A stretch of DNA of 22,363 bases, from the NCBI GenBank assembly GCA_029932755.1, contig JAOZPK010000021.1:1-22363 (forward strand), written 5' to 3'. Source of the stretch: Candidatus Cloacimonadota bacterium. GTDB lineage: Bacteria; Cloacimonadota; Cloacimonadia; Cloacimonadales; TCS61. Every line of letters starts with the position of its first letter. Position 1 is the first letter of the stretch. Below are positions 8,276-16,294 of the stretch, in pieces. The notes beneath the pieces are model-generated. The model did no database searches and was not told the origin of the DNA. It saw nothing but the letters and a program-made list of their open reading frames with translations. Both the position numbers and the translations under genes were made by a program.

Positions 8276-8632
8276 ATGGCAAGGATTAGAATCAAGAGAT
8301 TAGAAAGTGAACTTTTTAAGCTTCTTAGTACAGTCATTAGTTTTAAGCTTCGTGATAATAATTTAACTATGGTTACAGTAACCGGAGTTAAACTTACAAA
8401 TGATCTATCATATCTCAGAGTATTCTTTTCACATTTTGATGAAACCAAAACAGAAGATGTTCTCAAATCTTTAAATAAAAGCAGTGGATTTCTTAAAAAC
8501 GAAATTGCTAAAGCAAAATTCATGCGTAGAATACCTGATATCAGTTTTGAATATGATAAACTGGAAGAAAATGCTCGTGATCTGGATAAGATCTTTGCAA
8601 AAATTCAAGCTGAGCAAAAGGAAGATAAATGA
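8276..8632 (+). CDS. rbfA: Ribosome-binding factor A
   Basis: Cold-shock-related KH-fold protein that binds the 30S subunit and helps mature the 16S 5' end. 118 residues, typical length. Conserved features are the N-terminal R-x-x-RLESEL helix, the VTVTGVKLTNDLSYLRVFF strand pair and the MRRIPDISFEYD segment near residue 83. Its stop overlaps the next start as ATGA (8629-8632). The spacing after infB is 15 bases with only a weak ribosome binding site. Confidence 0.93.
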   Translation: MARIRIKRLESELFKLLSTVISFKLRDNNLTMVTVTGVKLTNDLSYLRVFFSHFDETKTEDVLKSLNKSSGFLKNEIAKAKFMRRIPDISFEYDKLEENARDLDKIFAKIQAEQKEDK

Positions 8633-9615
8633 TCATTGAAAAGTTATTAGAAATTAAAAACATCCTTAATGAAGCAGTAAATAATTATTCAAAAATAGCA
8701 ATATTAACACACAAAAATCCTGATGGAGATGGTTTCCCTGCTAGCCTTGTATTGCAGGAAATTTTGCAACAGCAGAATATTAATTCTGATGTAATCCTGG
8801 AAGAAGAACCCTCTGAAATATATGATTTCCTAAATGGATATGAACGAGCTAAAGTTTTCTCTGAATCCATGATCTATGATCTTCTTATATTACTGGATTG
8901 TCACGAAGTGGAACGTATCGGCATCTGTGAACCACTCATTCCTACAGCAAAAAAAATAATTGCAATCGATCATCATATTTTGAGTGAACCTATCGAAAAT
9001 GCTGATACATATATTAACACTTCTACAGTTTCGGCAGGTGCAATTATTTATAATATGTTTAAAAAAGAAATAGATAAATTTGAAGAAAAATCTGCTAATT
9101 ATATTGCAAAAGCTATCTATACAACCATTCTTAATGATACCGATAATTTCCTGAACCAAAATGTTGATGAAGAGACATTTTTAATATGTTCCGAACTTAT
9201 GAAATACAAGATTAATCCAGGAAGGGTCACAGAATTGTTCCTTCTTAATAAACCGGCTAATGAATTACGTTTTGTAGGTGAAGTGCTTTCTACGATTGAG
9301 ACTTTTGATAATGACCAGATCTTATTTATGCACTCAACAGTTGATATGCTCAAACGGAACGGAGTTGGACATGAGGGAAATTCCAAACTGACCCGCTGGG
9401 TAAAGGGAACTTATAATGTAAAAGCTACTGTACTCTTTAGCCAAGTAGTTAAGAATAGATTTCGTATCAGCTTGCGTTCAAATTACTTAAATGTAAATAA
9501 AATCGCTGTAAAGTATGGCGGTGGCGGTCATATAAAGGCTTCCGGCTGTGAAATGAAGGGAAGTCTGGAAGAATTAAAGATCACTTTATTGGAAGACATT
9601 CGGGAACAATTATAA
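8629..9615 (+). CDS. nrnA: DHH/DHHA1 phosphoesterase, NrnA-like (nanoRNase/pAp phosphatase)
   Basis: Family members degrade nano-RNAs or cyclic-dinucleotide products and dephosphorylate pAp with Mn2+. 328 residues. Metal ligands are visible: H28, D32 and D34 in THKNPDGDG, D90 in LLDCHE, and D114-H115-H116 in AIDHH. The DHHA1 domain carries GGGGHIKASGCEM from residue 297. This gene lies between rbfA and truB in many bacteria, which supports the assignment. It overlaps rbfA by ATGA and leaves three bases before truB. The exact substrate preference (nanoRNA, pAp or pApA) cannot be told from the sequence. Confidence 0.88.
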   Translation: MIIEKLLEIKNILNEAVNNYSKIAILTHKNPDGDGFPASLVLQEILQQQNINSDVILEEEPSEIYDFLNGYERAKVFSESMIYDLLILLDCHEVERIGICEPLIPTAKKIIAIDHHILSEPIENADTYINTSTVSAGAIIYNMFKKEIDKFEEKSANYIAKAIYTTILNDTDNFLNQNVDEETFLICSELMKYKINPGRVTELFLLNKPANELRFVGEVLSTIETFDNDQILFMHSTVDMLKRNGVGHEGNSKLTRWVKGTYNVKATVLFSQVVKNRFRISLRSNYLNVNKIAVKYGGGGHIKASGCEMKGSLEELKITLLEDIREQL

Positions 9616-9618
9616 CAA

Positions 9619-10482
9619 ATGTCAGATTTCGGTGTAATATTAATTGATAAACCACCGAACATAACTTCGTTCGAAGTAGTAAGAAAACTCCGCAAAATAA
9701 CAGGAATCAGAAAAATAGGACATACCGGAACACTCGACCCTTTTGCCACGGGACTTCTACAGCTCTGCATCGGAAAAGCAACTCGTGTAGTTTCTAAACT
9801 TACAGAAAATGATAAAACATATCTTGCAACTTGCCAGTTGGGAATTCAAACCGATACAGGTGATCTTACAGGTGAGATAACCAACCAGGAAGAACCTCCC
9901 AAAATCACGGAAGAAGATCTAAACAATATTATACCCGAAATCCTAAAGATATCATCTCAAATTCCTCATAAATTTTCAGCCGTTAAGGTTGATGGTAAGC
10001 GAGCTTATGAACTTGCCAGACAAAAAAAAGAAGTAAATTTGCAATCACGTCCAATAAAAATTTTAGGATTTGGTATAGAAAATTTTGAAAACAATAAATT
10101 AACTTATAAAGCTCAAGTTAGTAAAGGAACTTACATACGTGTTCTCTCAGAAACAATTGCAGAAAAGCTGGGAACTATTGGAACAACTATAAATTTGAGA
10201 AGAACTAAAATTGGTAAGATAGATCTGAATAGTGCAGTTAAATTAGAAGATCTAAATTGTGATAACTGGAAAGAATACCTTATCCCGTTAACTCAAATAT
10301 TTTCATCGTATGCAAAAATTCATCTTGAACCTGGGCAAAAGGAACTTTTTCGGAATGGTGGCCATGTTAAGATCCCGTTGATTGATGAAAATGAAGTTAT
10401 CGTTCTTGACAATGCAAATGAATGTGTTGGATTTGGTTATATCAAAGAGGGTTTACTAAAACCCAAGATAGTATTTATATGA
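9619..10482 (+). CDS. truB: tRNA pseudouridine(55) synthase TruB
   Basis: Isomerises U55 in the T-loop of tRNA, next to the U54 methylated by TrmFO at the window's left edge. 287 residues. The N-terminus has LIDKPPNITSFEVV and GHTGTLDPFATGLL with the catalytic D40. KTYLATCQLG and the KVDGKRAYELAR region follow, and a PUA-like C-terminus with SAVKLEDL closes the protein. The start is three bases after the nrnA stop. Its TGA overlaps the ribF ATG. Confidence 0.96.
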   Translation: MSDFGVILIDKPPNITSFEVVRKLRKITGIRKIGHTGTLDPFATGLLQLCIGKATRVVSKLTENDKTYLATCQLGIQTDTGDLTGEITNQEEPPKITEEDLNNIIPEILKISSQIPHKFSAVKVDGKRAYELARQKKEVNLQSRPIKILGFGIENFENNKLTYKAQVSKGTYIRVLSETIAEKLGTIGTTINLRRTKIGKIDLNSAVKLEDLNCDNWKEYLIPLTQIFSSYAKIHLEPGQKELFRNGGHVKIPLIDENEVIVLDNANECVGFGYIKEGLLKPKIVFI

Positions 10483-11408
10483 AATATTTTAAAGCTCAAA
10501 AATGTGACTTTACAAAGCCAGTTGTAACGATGGGAACTTTTGATGGTGTACATCTCGGACATATCAAACTTTTGGATCGAGTTGTAAAAAAAGCTGAAGA
10601 GAACAACACAAAATCTATTGTGATCACATATTTTCATCATCCATTAGAAACAATTCATAAAAAGACATTTCCATATCTTCTTACTGAGCATGAAAACAAA
10701 GAGAAACTAATAAAAAAATGTGGAATTGACTGCGTTCTGTATCTGGATTTTAATGAAAATATGGCGCAGATGCAACCTGAAGATTTCTTAAAAAAAATCA
10801 TCATAGATGAGATTGGAGCAAAAAATCTTATTGTTGGTTATGATACACATTTCGGTAATTCACGTGAAGGGAATTATCAATTCTTAAAGGACAGATCTTC
10901 AATGTATAATTATAATATTGAACTTATAGAACCGGTGAAGATAGACAATCACATCATCAGCAGCAGTTTGATTAGAGACTACATCAGGGAAGGTGATATG
11001 CAATATGCATCTAAATTACTGGGTAGAAATTATTCAATTCGCGGATCCGTTCAGATAGGTCATCGTATTGGAAGAAAAATGGGATTTCCCACAATAAATC
11101 TTCGACCTCTTAATAATAATAAACTTATTCCAGCAATTGGAGTTTATATTTGTGAGGTGTTAGTTAACGGGGGAAAATACTTTGGTGTAACTAATATCGG
11201 TTATTCACCAACCATGAAAACAACACGAATAAAAGAAATAGAAACTCATATTCTAGGTTTTGATGATAATTTGTATCATAAAAATGTTGAAGTAATTTTT
11301 AATAAGAAATTGCGTGATGAATTGCTTTTTAAAGATAAAGATGAACTTATTGAAGCAATAGACAAGGATGTTCAACAAGCACGAGAATTTTTTGAAAGGA
11401 GAAAATGA
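10479..11408 (+). CDS. ribF: Bifunctional riboflavin kinase / FAD synthetase
   Basis: Converts riboflavin to FMN and FMN to FAD. 309 residues from ATG 10479, which overlaps the truB stop as ATGA. An in-frame ATG 57 bases further upstream would read through truB and add 19 residues foreign to the family, so I reject it. The FAD synthetase domain has GTFDGVHLGH (19-28), GYDTHFG (120-126) and SSLIRDYIREGDM (162-174). The kinase domain has MGFPTINL (201-208) and ETHILGFDDNLYH. FAD from this enzyme is the cofactor of TrmFO. Confidence 0.95.
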   Translation: MKYFKAQKCDFTKPVVTMGTFDGVHLGHIKLLDRVVKKAEENNTKSIVITYFHHPLETIHKKTFPYLLTEHENKEKLIKKCGIDCVLYLDFNENMAQMQPEDFLKKIIIDEIGAKNLIVGYDTHFGNSREGNYQFLKDRSSMYNYNIELIEPVKIDNHIISSSLIRDYIREGDMQYASKLLGRNYSIRGSVQIGHRIGRKMGFPTINLRPLNNNKLIPAIGVYICEVLVNGGKYFGVTNIGYSPTMKTTRIKEIETHILGFDDNLYHKNVEVIFNKKLRDELLFKDKDELIEAIDKDVQQAREFFERRK

Positions 11409-12757
11409 TGTTCTTTTGTACTGAATGTGGATCGGAAACTTCTAAATGGAGTGGGAAGTGTCCTGCTTGTGGAGCTTGGAACAGTCTGAAAGAAACAACA
11501 AGTGTAACCGGAAGAAAGAACAAAAAAAATACAGGTCGTGATCTCTTTGAAAATGAACCGAATAAAAAACCTCTAAAACTTAAAGATATTAACTATACTG
11601 AACAACAAAGAACAAAATCCGGTATCTCAGAATTTGACGGTGCACTTGGTGGTGGTATTGTTCCAGGAATGGTGGTACTTATCGGAGGAGAACCGGGCAT
11701 AGGAAAATCAACTTTGATGTTGCAAGTTTCAGATCAACTTGCTCATCACGACAAAACTATTCTGTATGTTTCTGGTGAAGAAAGCCAAGAGCAGATCAAG
11801 CTTCGCAGTCAACGGTTAGAATGCAGTTCCGATAAATTATATCTATATTGTGCTACTGATTTTGAAGAAGTAGCGCAAACAATATTTAATATGGAACCGG
11901 ATATTGTGATTATAGATTCCATTCAAGCAATGTACTTAAATTCATTAGAAAGTGCTCCCGGAAGCGTTTCGCAATTACGAGAATGCACCGGCTTCTTCAC
12001 TCGTATTGCAAAACAAAGGAATATTCCGATATTCTTAATAGGACATGTAACGAAAGGTGGTATTGTTGCCGGACCGAAGATCATTGAACATATGGTTGAT
12101 ACAGTTCTTTATTTTGAGGGTGAAACACAGAATCAATTTAAAATACTTCGTGCCACAAAGAATCGTTTTGGATCCACAAATGAAATTGGAATATTTGAAA
12201 TGCTTTCAACAGGATTATCAGAAGTAAAAGATCCATCGCAATTGTTCTTAACCAGAGAGAACAATATTGGCTCTTCAGTTGGGTGTCTATTAGAAGGCTC
12301 AAGGGCTTTCCTGGTGGAAGTGCAGGCACTCGTATCTCCTGCTAGTTATGGAACTCCACAAAGAGTATCGCTAGGATTTAATCACCGCAAGCTGGCATTA
12401 TTACTTGCTGTTGTTGAGAAGAATCTATCAATAAATCTCCGTAATAATGATGTTTTTCTAAATCTTACAGGTGGTATTAAAGTTACCGATCCAGGATTAG
12501 ATCTTTCTATAATTGCAGCAATACTCTCCAGCTTTAAAGAGCTTACTCTTCCTGCAAACACATTGTTACTTGGAGAAGTTGGACTTAATGGAGAAATAAG
12601 ACCTGTTTCTCAAACCGATAAAAGAATTAAAGAAGCAAAAAAACTTGGATATGAAAATATAATTATTTCTGCTAAAAGTAAGAATTCAAGTAAATTAGCA
12701 AATATAAAAAAGATCAAACATGTTCGGCAGTTATTTCCGATATTGTTTAATAAATAG
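11405..12757 (+). CDS. radA: DNA repair protein RadA (Sms)
   Basis: RecA-like helicase that processes recombination intermediates. 450 residues. The N-terminal C4 zinc finger uses C5, C8, C19 and C22. Walker A is GGEPGIGKST (94-103) and Walker B is VIIDS (168-172). The RadA-specific KNRFG motif is at 252-256. A Lon-protease-like domain occupies about 290-450 (VEVQALVSPASYGTPQR, LLLGEVGLNGEIRPV). Two ATGs are adjacent: 11405 overlaps the ribF stop, while 11408 has better spacing (6 bases) from AGGAG at 11397-11401; the difference is one residue. It is the last gene of the operon, where rpsO and pnp often stand in other bacteria. Confidence 0.96.
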   Translation: MMFFCTECGSETSKWSGKCPACGAWNSLKETTSVTGRKNKKNTGRDLFENEPNKKPLKLKDINYTEQQRTKSGISEFDGALGGGIVPGMVVLIGGEPGIGKSTLMLQVSDQLAHHDKTILYVSGEESQEQIKLRSQRLECSSDKLYLYCATDFEEVAQTIFNMEPDIVIIDSIQAMYLNSLESAPGSVSQLRECTGFFTRIAKQRNIPIFLIGHVTKGGIVAGPKIIEHMVDTVLYFEGETQNQFKILRATKNRFGSTNEIGIFEMLSTGLSEVKDPSQLFLTRENNIGSSVGCLLEGSRAFLVEVQALVSPASYGTPQRVSLGFNHRKLALLLAVVEKNLSINLRNNDVFLNLTGGIKVTDPGLDLSIIAAILSSFKELTLPANTLLLGEVGLNGEIRPVSQTDKRIKEAKKLGYENIIISAKSKNSSKLANIKKIKHVRQLFPILFNK

Positions 12758-12769
12758 GATTCAATATGT

Positions 12770-12828
12770 ACATCGATGTTGTACGTCGATGATAAACGCA
12801 ATGTGCAACGTTGCGGTACAATATTGTA
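12770..12828. repeat. Cluster of short palindromes after radA
   Basis: Within 59 bases are ACATCGATGT (12770-12779), GCAACGTTGC (12805-12814) and TACAATATTGTA (12817-12828), all perfect palindromes. In addition TTGTAC (12779-12784) and CGCAA (12797-12801) are complementary to the contiguous 11 bases at 12811-12821, so the block could fold into one bulged hairpin. There is no U-tract, so it is not a simple terminator. Confidence 0.5.
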
Positions 12829-12929
12829 AGACTTGACTTGAGAGCCGTAGGAACTTGATTGAGGATTGCTTTATAGAAGTTGTTCTCACCCCAAGCTCCG
12901 CATCAGGGCAAGCCCAAAGCATCGTTGTC

Positions 12930-12962
12930 ATTCCCATGAAAGCGGGAATCTATGAGATTCCC
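12930..12962. repeat. dRS3-like inverted repeat with overlapping alternative stem
   Basis: ATTCCC (12930-12935), eight bases, GGGAAT (12944-12949) has exactly the ATTCCC-N8-GGGAAT layout described for the dRS3 repeat of Neisseria. GGGAATC (12944-12950) can pair instead with GATTCCC (12956-12962) over a 5-base loop. Similar short repeats occur in many genomes, so shared origin is not claimed. Confidence 0.5.
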
Positions 12963-13094
12963 AGTCAAGCTGAGTATAACCAAACATCTTCTAATTGATA
13001 AGTTGATCTTATAAATCCAATTGCGTCTGTAAATTAACCTTACGAAGGTCAAGCATAGCAAGAAGTCCTAAAACCTTCACAAGGGTTTAATAAA

Positions 13095-13128
13095 AAAATC
13101 CCCATTGGAAATTTCCAATGGGGATTTT
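13095..13128 (-). terminator. Strong intrinsic terminator, mainly of the TPR gene
   Basis: A perfect inverted repeat with 17-bp arms, centred between 13111 and 13112; the AAA/TTT at the centre forms the loop. On the minus strand the GC-rich stem runs into seven T, the ideal form for the TPR gene that stops at 13146. On the plus strand only four T follow, so it could also stop radA read-through less efficiently. Confidence 0.85.
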
Positions 13129-13145
13129 GCAATTATTTAAGCTAA

Positions 13146-14738
13146 CTAAAATCCACCCGATTTAGTAGCTTCTTTAAGTTGTTTCAAAGTAGTTCTGGTT
13201 CGTTTAATATCGTTAAGAACAGAAGCTTTGTCAGTTCTTTTTTCTGTCTCAGTAAGATAATATTCTGCCTTTTTGAAATTAGAATTAGCTTCAGCTTTCA
13301 CTTTATCACGTTGTTCAACCAATTCGTCAGCTTTATCACCATAATAGATGCTTTTATCTTTATACATTTCTTCAAATTCAAGAAACTTTTCATATTTTTT
13401 ATAACCTATCTTTTGATGGATAGAGGCTAAAATACGGTATGAATCATAAAGGTCTGCATCGATCTCAATTGCCTTATTTGCATTATATGTTGCCTTAATA
13501 AATTCATCCAAAGCTATATAAACATCTGCCAAACGAAGATATACCTTAGGATTATCAGGAGCAAGAATTATGAGTTCGTTCAAAACCTTTAGAGCTTCAC
13601 TATTCTGATTTGTTTCTCTATAAGCACCAGCAAGGTTCATATATGCTGTTTTATTCTCAGGCTGATCTACAACCATCTGCTTATAATTTTCGATAGCATT
13701 TTTCAATTTACCGGTTTTATGATAACACTTAGCAAGTTTCTTTTGCAGTTCATCATCATCAGGAAATGCATTGGAAGCAGTTTCAAGAGGGCTTATAGCC
13801 TCATCATAAAAATCCATATTGTAAAGAAATTCTCCCAGAGCCTTATAAGCATCAAAATATTCTCCATCGATTTCTATAGCTTTGCTGAAAGCATCTTTAG
13901 CTTGATCTGTATATTGCAGCTCAGCATAAATGTTCCCAATTCTTAACCAGATTTCTTTATTATCTTCGATCTCAGTTATCTTTTCAAGTGCTTCAGCAGC
14001 AAGTTCAAACTCTTCCATCTTTAAATATGACTTACTTAAATAATTAAGCACATCTGTATCTTCCGGTGAAATCTCTAAAGCATTATTATAATATTCAACA
14101 GAAGCACTAAAATCCTTCAGTATAAATTTGATGAGACCAAGATAAAAATATCCATCTCTATTTTTTGTATCAATATCAATAAGATTTAGAAATGTTTCTT
14201 CTGCTGAAGTATAGTTTTTACTACTAAAATGCTGTACACCAATATTAAGTAGTTTTTCTATCTCATCAGCACCCAATTTCTGGATCTTTGGAATAAGCTC
14301 TTCTAAAATTGTTTGCTGTCTTTGCTTACTTTTCTTCTCAACATTAAAGGAAATTGAGCTAACTTCGTTAGACTGCATGCTATAGATCTTAGCAATAACC
14401 TTGAAAATTGATCCGGATTCTGATGAAACAGTTCCCCAAATAACAACATTAGCACCAAGCTTACTGCCCATACTGGCAATATCTTCTGATCCTGCATAGG
14501 AAAGATTAGTAATCCCAGATGCTTTGAATACCTTATCAGATTCCTTGATATTTATTAGTTCAATATTTTCTAATTCTTTAAAAACAGTTGAAAAATCTCT
14601 TTTCATCATAGCTTTTGAGACATAATCACTCTCTCTATCACTATTGCTGAAATCGAGTATTGCTACCTTTTGTATGTCTGCTAAAAGAATACTGCTAATA
14701 ACAAGTAACATAAGTATTGATAAAATAACTTTCTTCAC
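13146..14738 (-). CDS. Exported TPR protein with TolB/CsgG-like N-terminal domain
   Basis: 530 residues. A Sec signal (about 1-20, ending SSILLADIQK) implies a periplasmic or outer-membrane location. Residues 22-135 start KVAILDFSNSD and contain GSKLGANVVIWGTVSSESG, the pattern of TolB-N/CsgG/FlgO-type domains that sense or assemble envelope structures. About nine TPR units fill residues 160-455 (for example GYFYLGLIKF, AYMNLAGAYRETNQ). A charged, probably coiled-coil tail closes the protein. The start is GTG (14736-14738) with GGAGG four bases upstream. It has its own promoter and terminator and so is a single-gene unit. A protein-protein scaffold role is likely; the partners are unknown. 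Confidence 0.8.
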   Translation of the reverse strand: MKKVILSILMLLVISSILLADIQKVAILDFSNSDRESDYVSKAMMKRDFSTVFKELENIELINIKESDKVFKASGITNLSYAGSEDIASMGSKLGANVVIWGTVSSESGSIFKVIAKIYSMQSNEVSSISFNVEKKSKQRQQTILEELIPKIQKLGADEIEKLLNIGVQHFSSKNYTSAEETFLNLIDIDTKNRDGYFYLGLIKFILKDFSASVEYYNNALEISPEDTDVLNYLSKSYLKMEEFELAAEALEKITEIEDNKEIWLRIGNIYAELQYTDQAKDAFSKAIEIDGEYFDAYKALGEFLYNMDFYDEAISPLETASNAFPDDDELQKKLAKCYHKTGKLKNAIENYKQMVVDQPENKTAYMNLAGAYRETNQNSEALKVLNELIILAPDNPKVYLRLADVYIALDEFIKATYNANKAIEIDADLYDSYRILASIHQKIGYKKYEKFLEFEEMYKDKSIYYGDKADELVEQRDKVKAEANSNFKKAEYYLTETEKRTDKASVLNDIKRTRTTLKQLKEATKSGGF

Positions 14739-14849
14739 GCTTCCTCCCTTATATTTAATTTTATAATAATTTCAAAACTTTTTAATCTGCAATAAAATGC
14801 AAGTTTTTAATTCTTAAAAAGGATAAATCTAATTATTTATTCTTTTAAT

Positions 14850-14879
14850 ATAATATCAACAAAACTCGTCGAATGTCAA
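14850..14879 (-). promoter_or_regulatory. Promoter of the TPR gene
   Basis: On the minus strand TTGACA (14879-14874) is followed after 18 bases by TATTAT (14855-14850), a 5/6 match to the -10. Transcription would begin near 14843 and leave a leader of about 105 nt. The -35 overlaps the last codons of the thiamine pyrophosphokinase gene. Confidence 0.5.
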
Positions 14880-15526
14880 ATTGTAATTAAATAAGAGATC
14901 AATTTCCCTTTTTGGAACTCGATCGTGCATTTTGTGTTAATTACAACATTGCTTGTACCAATAAAATTATTAGAATAATCCGCATTTACAATCGGATACT
15001 TAAATCCTTGTAATGAAAGGTTACTAATTGGAGATAATGAGAAGAAAGATACGGTTTGTCCCAGTTGCGAAGTAAGTTCATATTTACCAGGGGGATAAAA
15101 GGTCATCATACCAAAATTATCAAAAATTTCTAATGGGATTAAACCATTATAATTATGGAAAATGAGAATATTACTAAGTGAATGATCAGCCCTTTTACCG
15201 TATGCTGATATGATAATTATCTTTGTTGGATTTAGTGATAATGCATAATTAAGAGCTTTTTGTAGATCTGTATTATTCTGCTCTGTGATTTCTATATATT
15301 TTGAATTAGAGAAAAACTTCTTATTACCAAGTGAGATGGAATCGAAATCACCAATAATGTAATCTGGTATTACTTTCTGTGATCTGCAGAGATTTGCTCC
15401 TCCATCAGCAGCAATAATGATATCAGCATCCTTCAGAATTATTTTAATATTATTTACTTTTTCACCATTAGCAATTATTGCTATGATATTCTTTTCTTTT
15501 TTTCTTTCCATACTTTCTGTGGGCAT
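14876..15526 (-). CDS. thiN: Thiamine pyrophosphokinase
   Basis: Transfers pyrophosphate from ATP to thiamine to give thiamine diphosphate. 216 residues. Motifs are DGGAN (41-45), GDFDS (59-63), the NTDLQKAL block (85-92) and GKRADHS (110-116), all typical of the catalytic domain. A C-terminal beta-sandwich for thiamine binding follows. The start is uncertain: ATG at 15524-15526 has no ribosome binding site, while ATG at 15509-15511 (five residues shorter) has a weak AGAAAG before it. It follows the ABC permease by 45 bases, and the two are probably co-transcribed. This suggests that the transporter brings in thiamine or a precursor. Confidence 0.9.
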   Translation of the reverse strand: MPTESMERKKEKNIIAIIANGEKVNNIKIILKDADIIIAADGGANLCRSQKVIPDYIIGDFDSISLGNKKFFSNSKYIEITEQNNTDLQKALNYALSLNPTKIIIISAYGKRADHSLSNILIFHNYNGLIPLEIFDNFGMMTFYPPGKYELTSQLGQTVSFFSLSPISNLSLQGFKYPIVNADYSNNFIGTSNVVINTKCTIEFQKGKLISYLITI

Positions 15527-15571
15527 TTTGAGTATTTAATTATTGTTGGTCAAGATAGAAAAATTAAATTA

Positions 15572-16294
15572 TTAAAGTTTTTTATTATAATAATTAATTA
15601 ATATTTTAAAAATTGAATCAATAATAATTCCGATAAAACCCATAATAATAAAGTAGATCAACATTTCTGGATATTTCAGCAAATAACGAAAATCTAAAAG
15701 TCTGAACCCCATTCCATTACTGACTCCCAGCATTTCTGCAGCAATAATCACTGTCCAACCTAACCCCCAAATCATTCGAAATAAATTCAGGAGAGAAGGA
15801 AGTGTTAATGGAAGTTCAATATGAAGAAATATTTGCAATTGGGAAGCTCCCAGGACATGTCCTTCATCAAGATATTCATGTGGAAGGCTGGAGAAATGAC
15901 CCGATGCTGCAATTAGAGTGGGAAAGAAGAGAGTAATGAACATGATGAATGTAACCGGACCTTCTCCTAATCCAAACCAGATTATGGCAAATGGAAGCCA
16001 GGCAAAAGGAGAAATATGGCGGATAAAATTAATGATCGGCAGAAACAGATTGCTTAATGATGCAGAATAATGCAATAAATAACCACCCAATATTCCGACT
16101 AACCATGCGATTACCGCAATAATGGTTACCCGCAAGAAAGAAATAACAAGATCTGAAAGTAACAAACTAATAGAAATCCGGCTATCCAGTAAATCTGTAT
16201 AAGAAATTCCAAGTGAAAAAACTAAAACAATGAAGAAAATAAAAACAAATAAACCGCCCCAAACTTTCGATCTATTTAATTTCAAAATATACAT
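15572..16294 (-). CDS. ABC transporter permease (SsuC/TauC/ThiX type)
   Basis: 240 residues of an inner-membrane permease with about six hydrophobic segments. The cytoplasmic EAA loop (EYLDEGHVLGAS to LHIELP, residues 140-162, conserved G149) is where an ATPase would dock. The family carries nitrate, sulfonate, taurine or thiamine-pyrimidine substrates. Its start overlaps the end of the substrate-binding gene by 23 bases, so translation is coupled. No ATP-binding subunit gene lies in the cluster. The thiamine link is inference from the next gene, thiamine pyrophosphokinase. Confidence 0.88.
   Translation of the reverse strand: MYILKLNRSKVWGGLFVFIFFIVLVFSLGISYTDLLDSRISISLLLSDLVISFLRVTIIAVIAWLVGILGGYLLHYSASLSNLFLPIINFIRHISPFAWLPFAIIWFGLGEGPVTFIMFITLFFPTLIAASGHFSSLPHEYLDEGHVLGASQLQIFLHIELPLTLPSLLNLFRMIWGLGWTVIIAAEMLGVSNGMGFRLLDFRYLLKYPEMLIYFIIMGFIGIIIDSIFKILINYYNKKL

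Larger units (their letters stand above)
12758..13094. other. 337-bp non-coding stretch with palindromes and small inverted repeats
   Basis: I find no credible gene or RNA gene here. Features seen are a cluster of palindromes at 12770-12828, an ATTCCC-N8-GGGAAT element at 12930-12949 overlapping a second inverted repeat up to 12962, and ACCTT/AAGGT arms at 13037-13049. The minus strand over 13038-13047 reads CTTCGTAAGG, a ten-base string also present in the RAYT-flanking repeat at 21469-21478. The region may be a graveyard of decayed repeats, but that is inference. Confidence 0.5.

Noticed and set aside
10422..10478. Upstream ATG for ribF
   Set aside because: The extra 19 residues overlap truB and have no family similarity. 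ATG 10479 forms the ATGA overlap and gives the expected N-terminus.
12758..13094. tRNA or small RNA gene
   Set aside because: No cloverleaf, T-loop consensus or CCA end could be found. The palindromes do not form a known RNA family.
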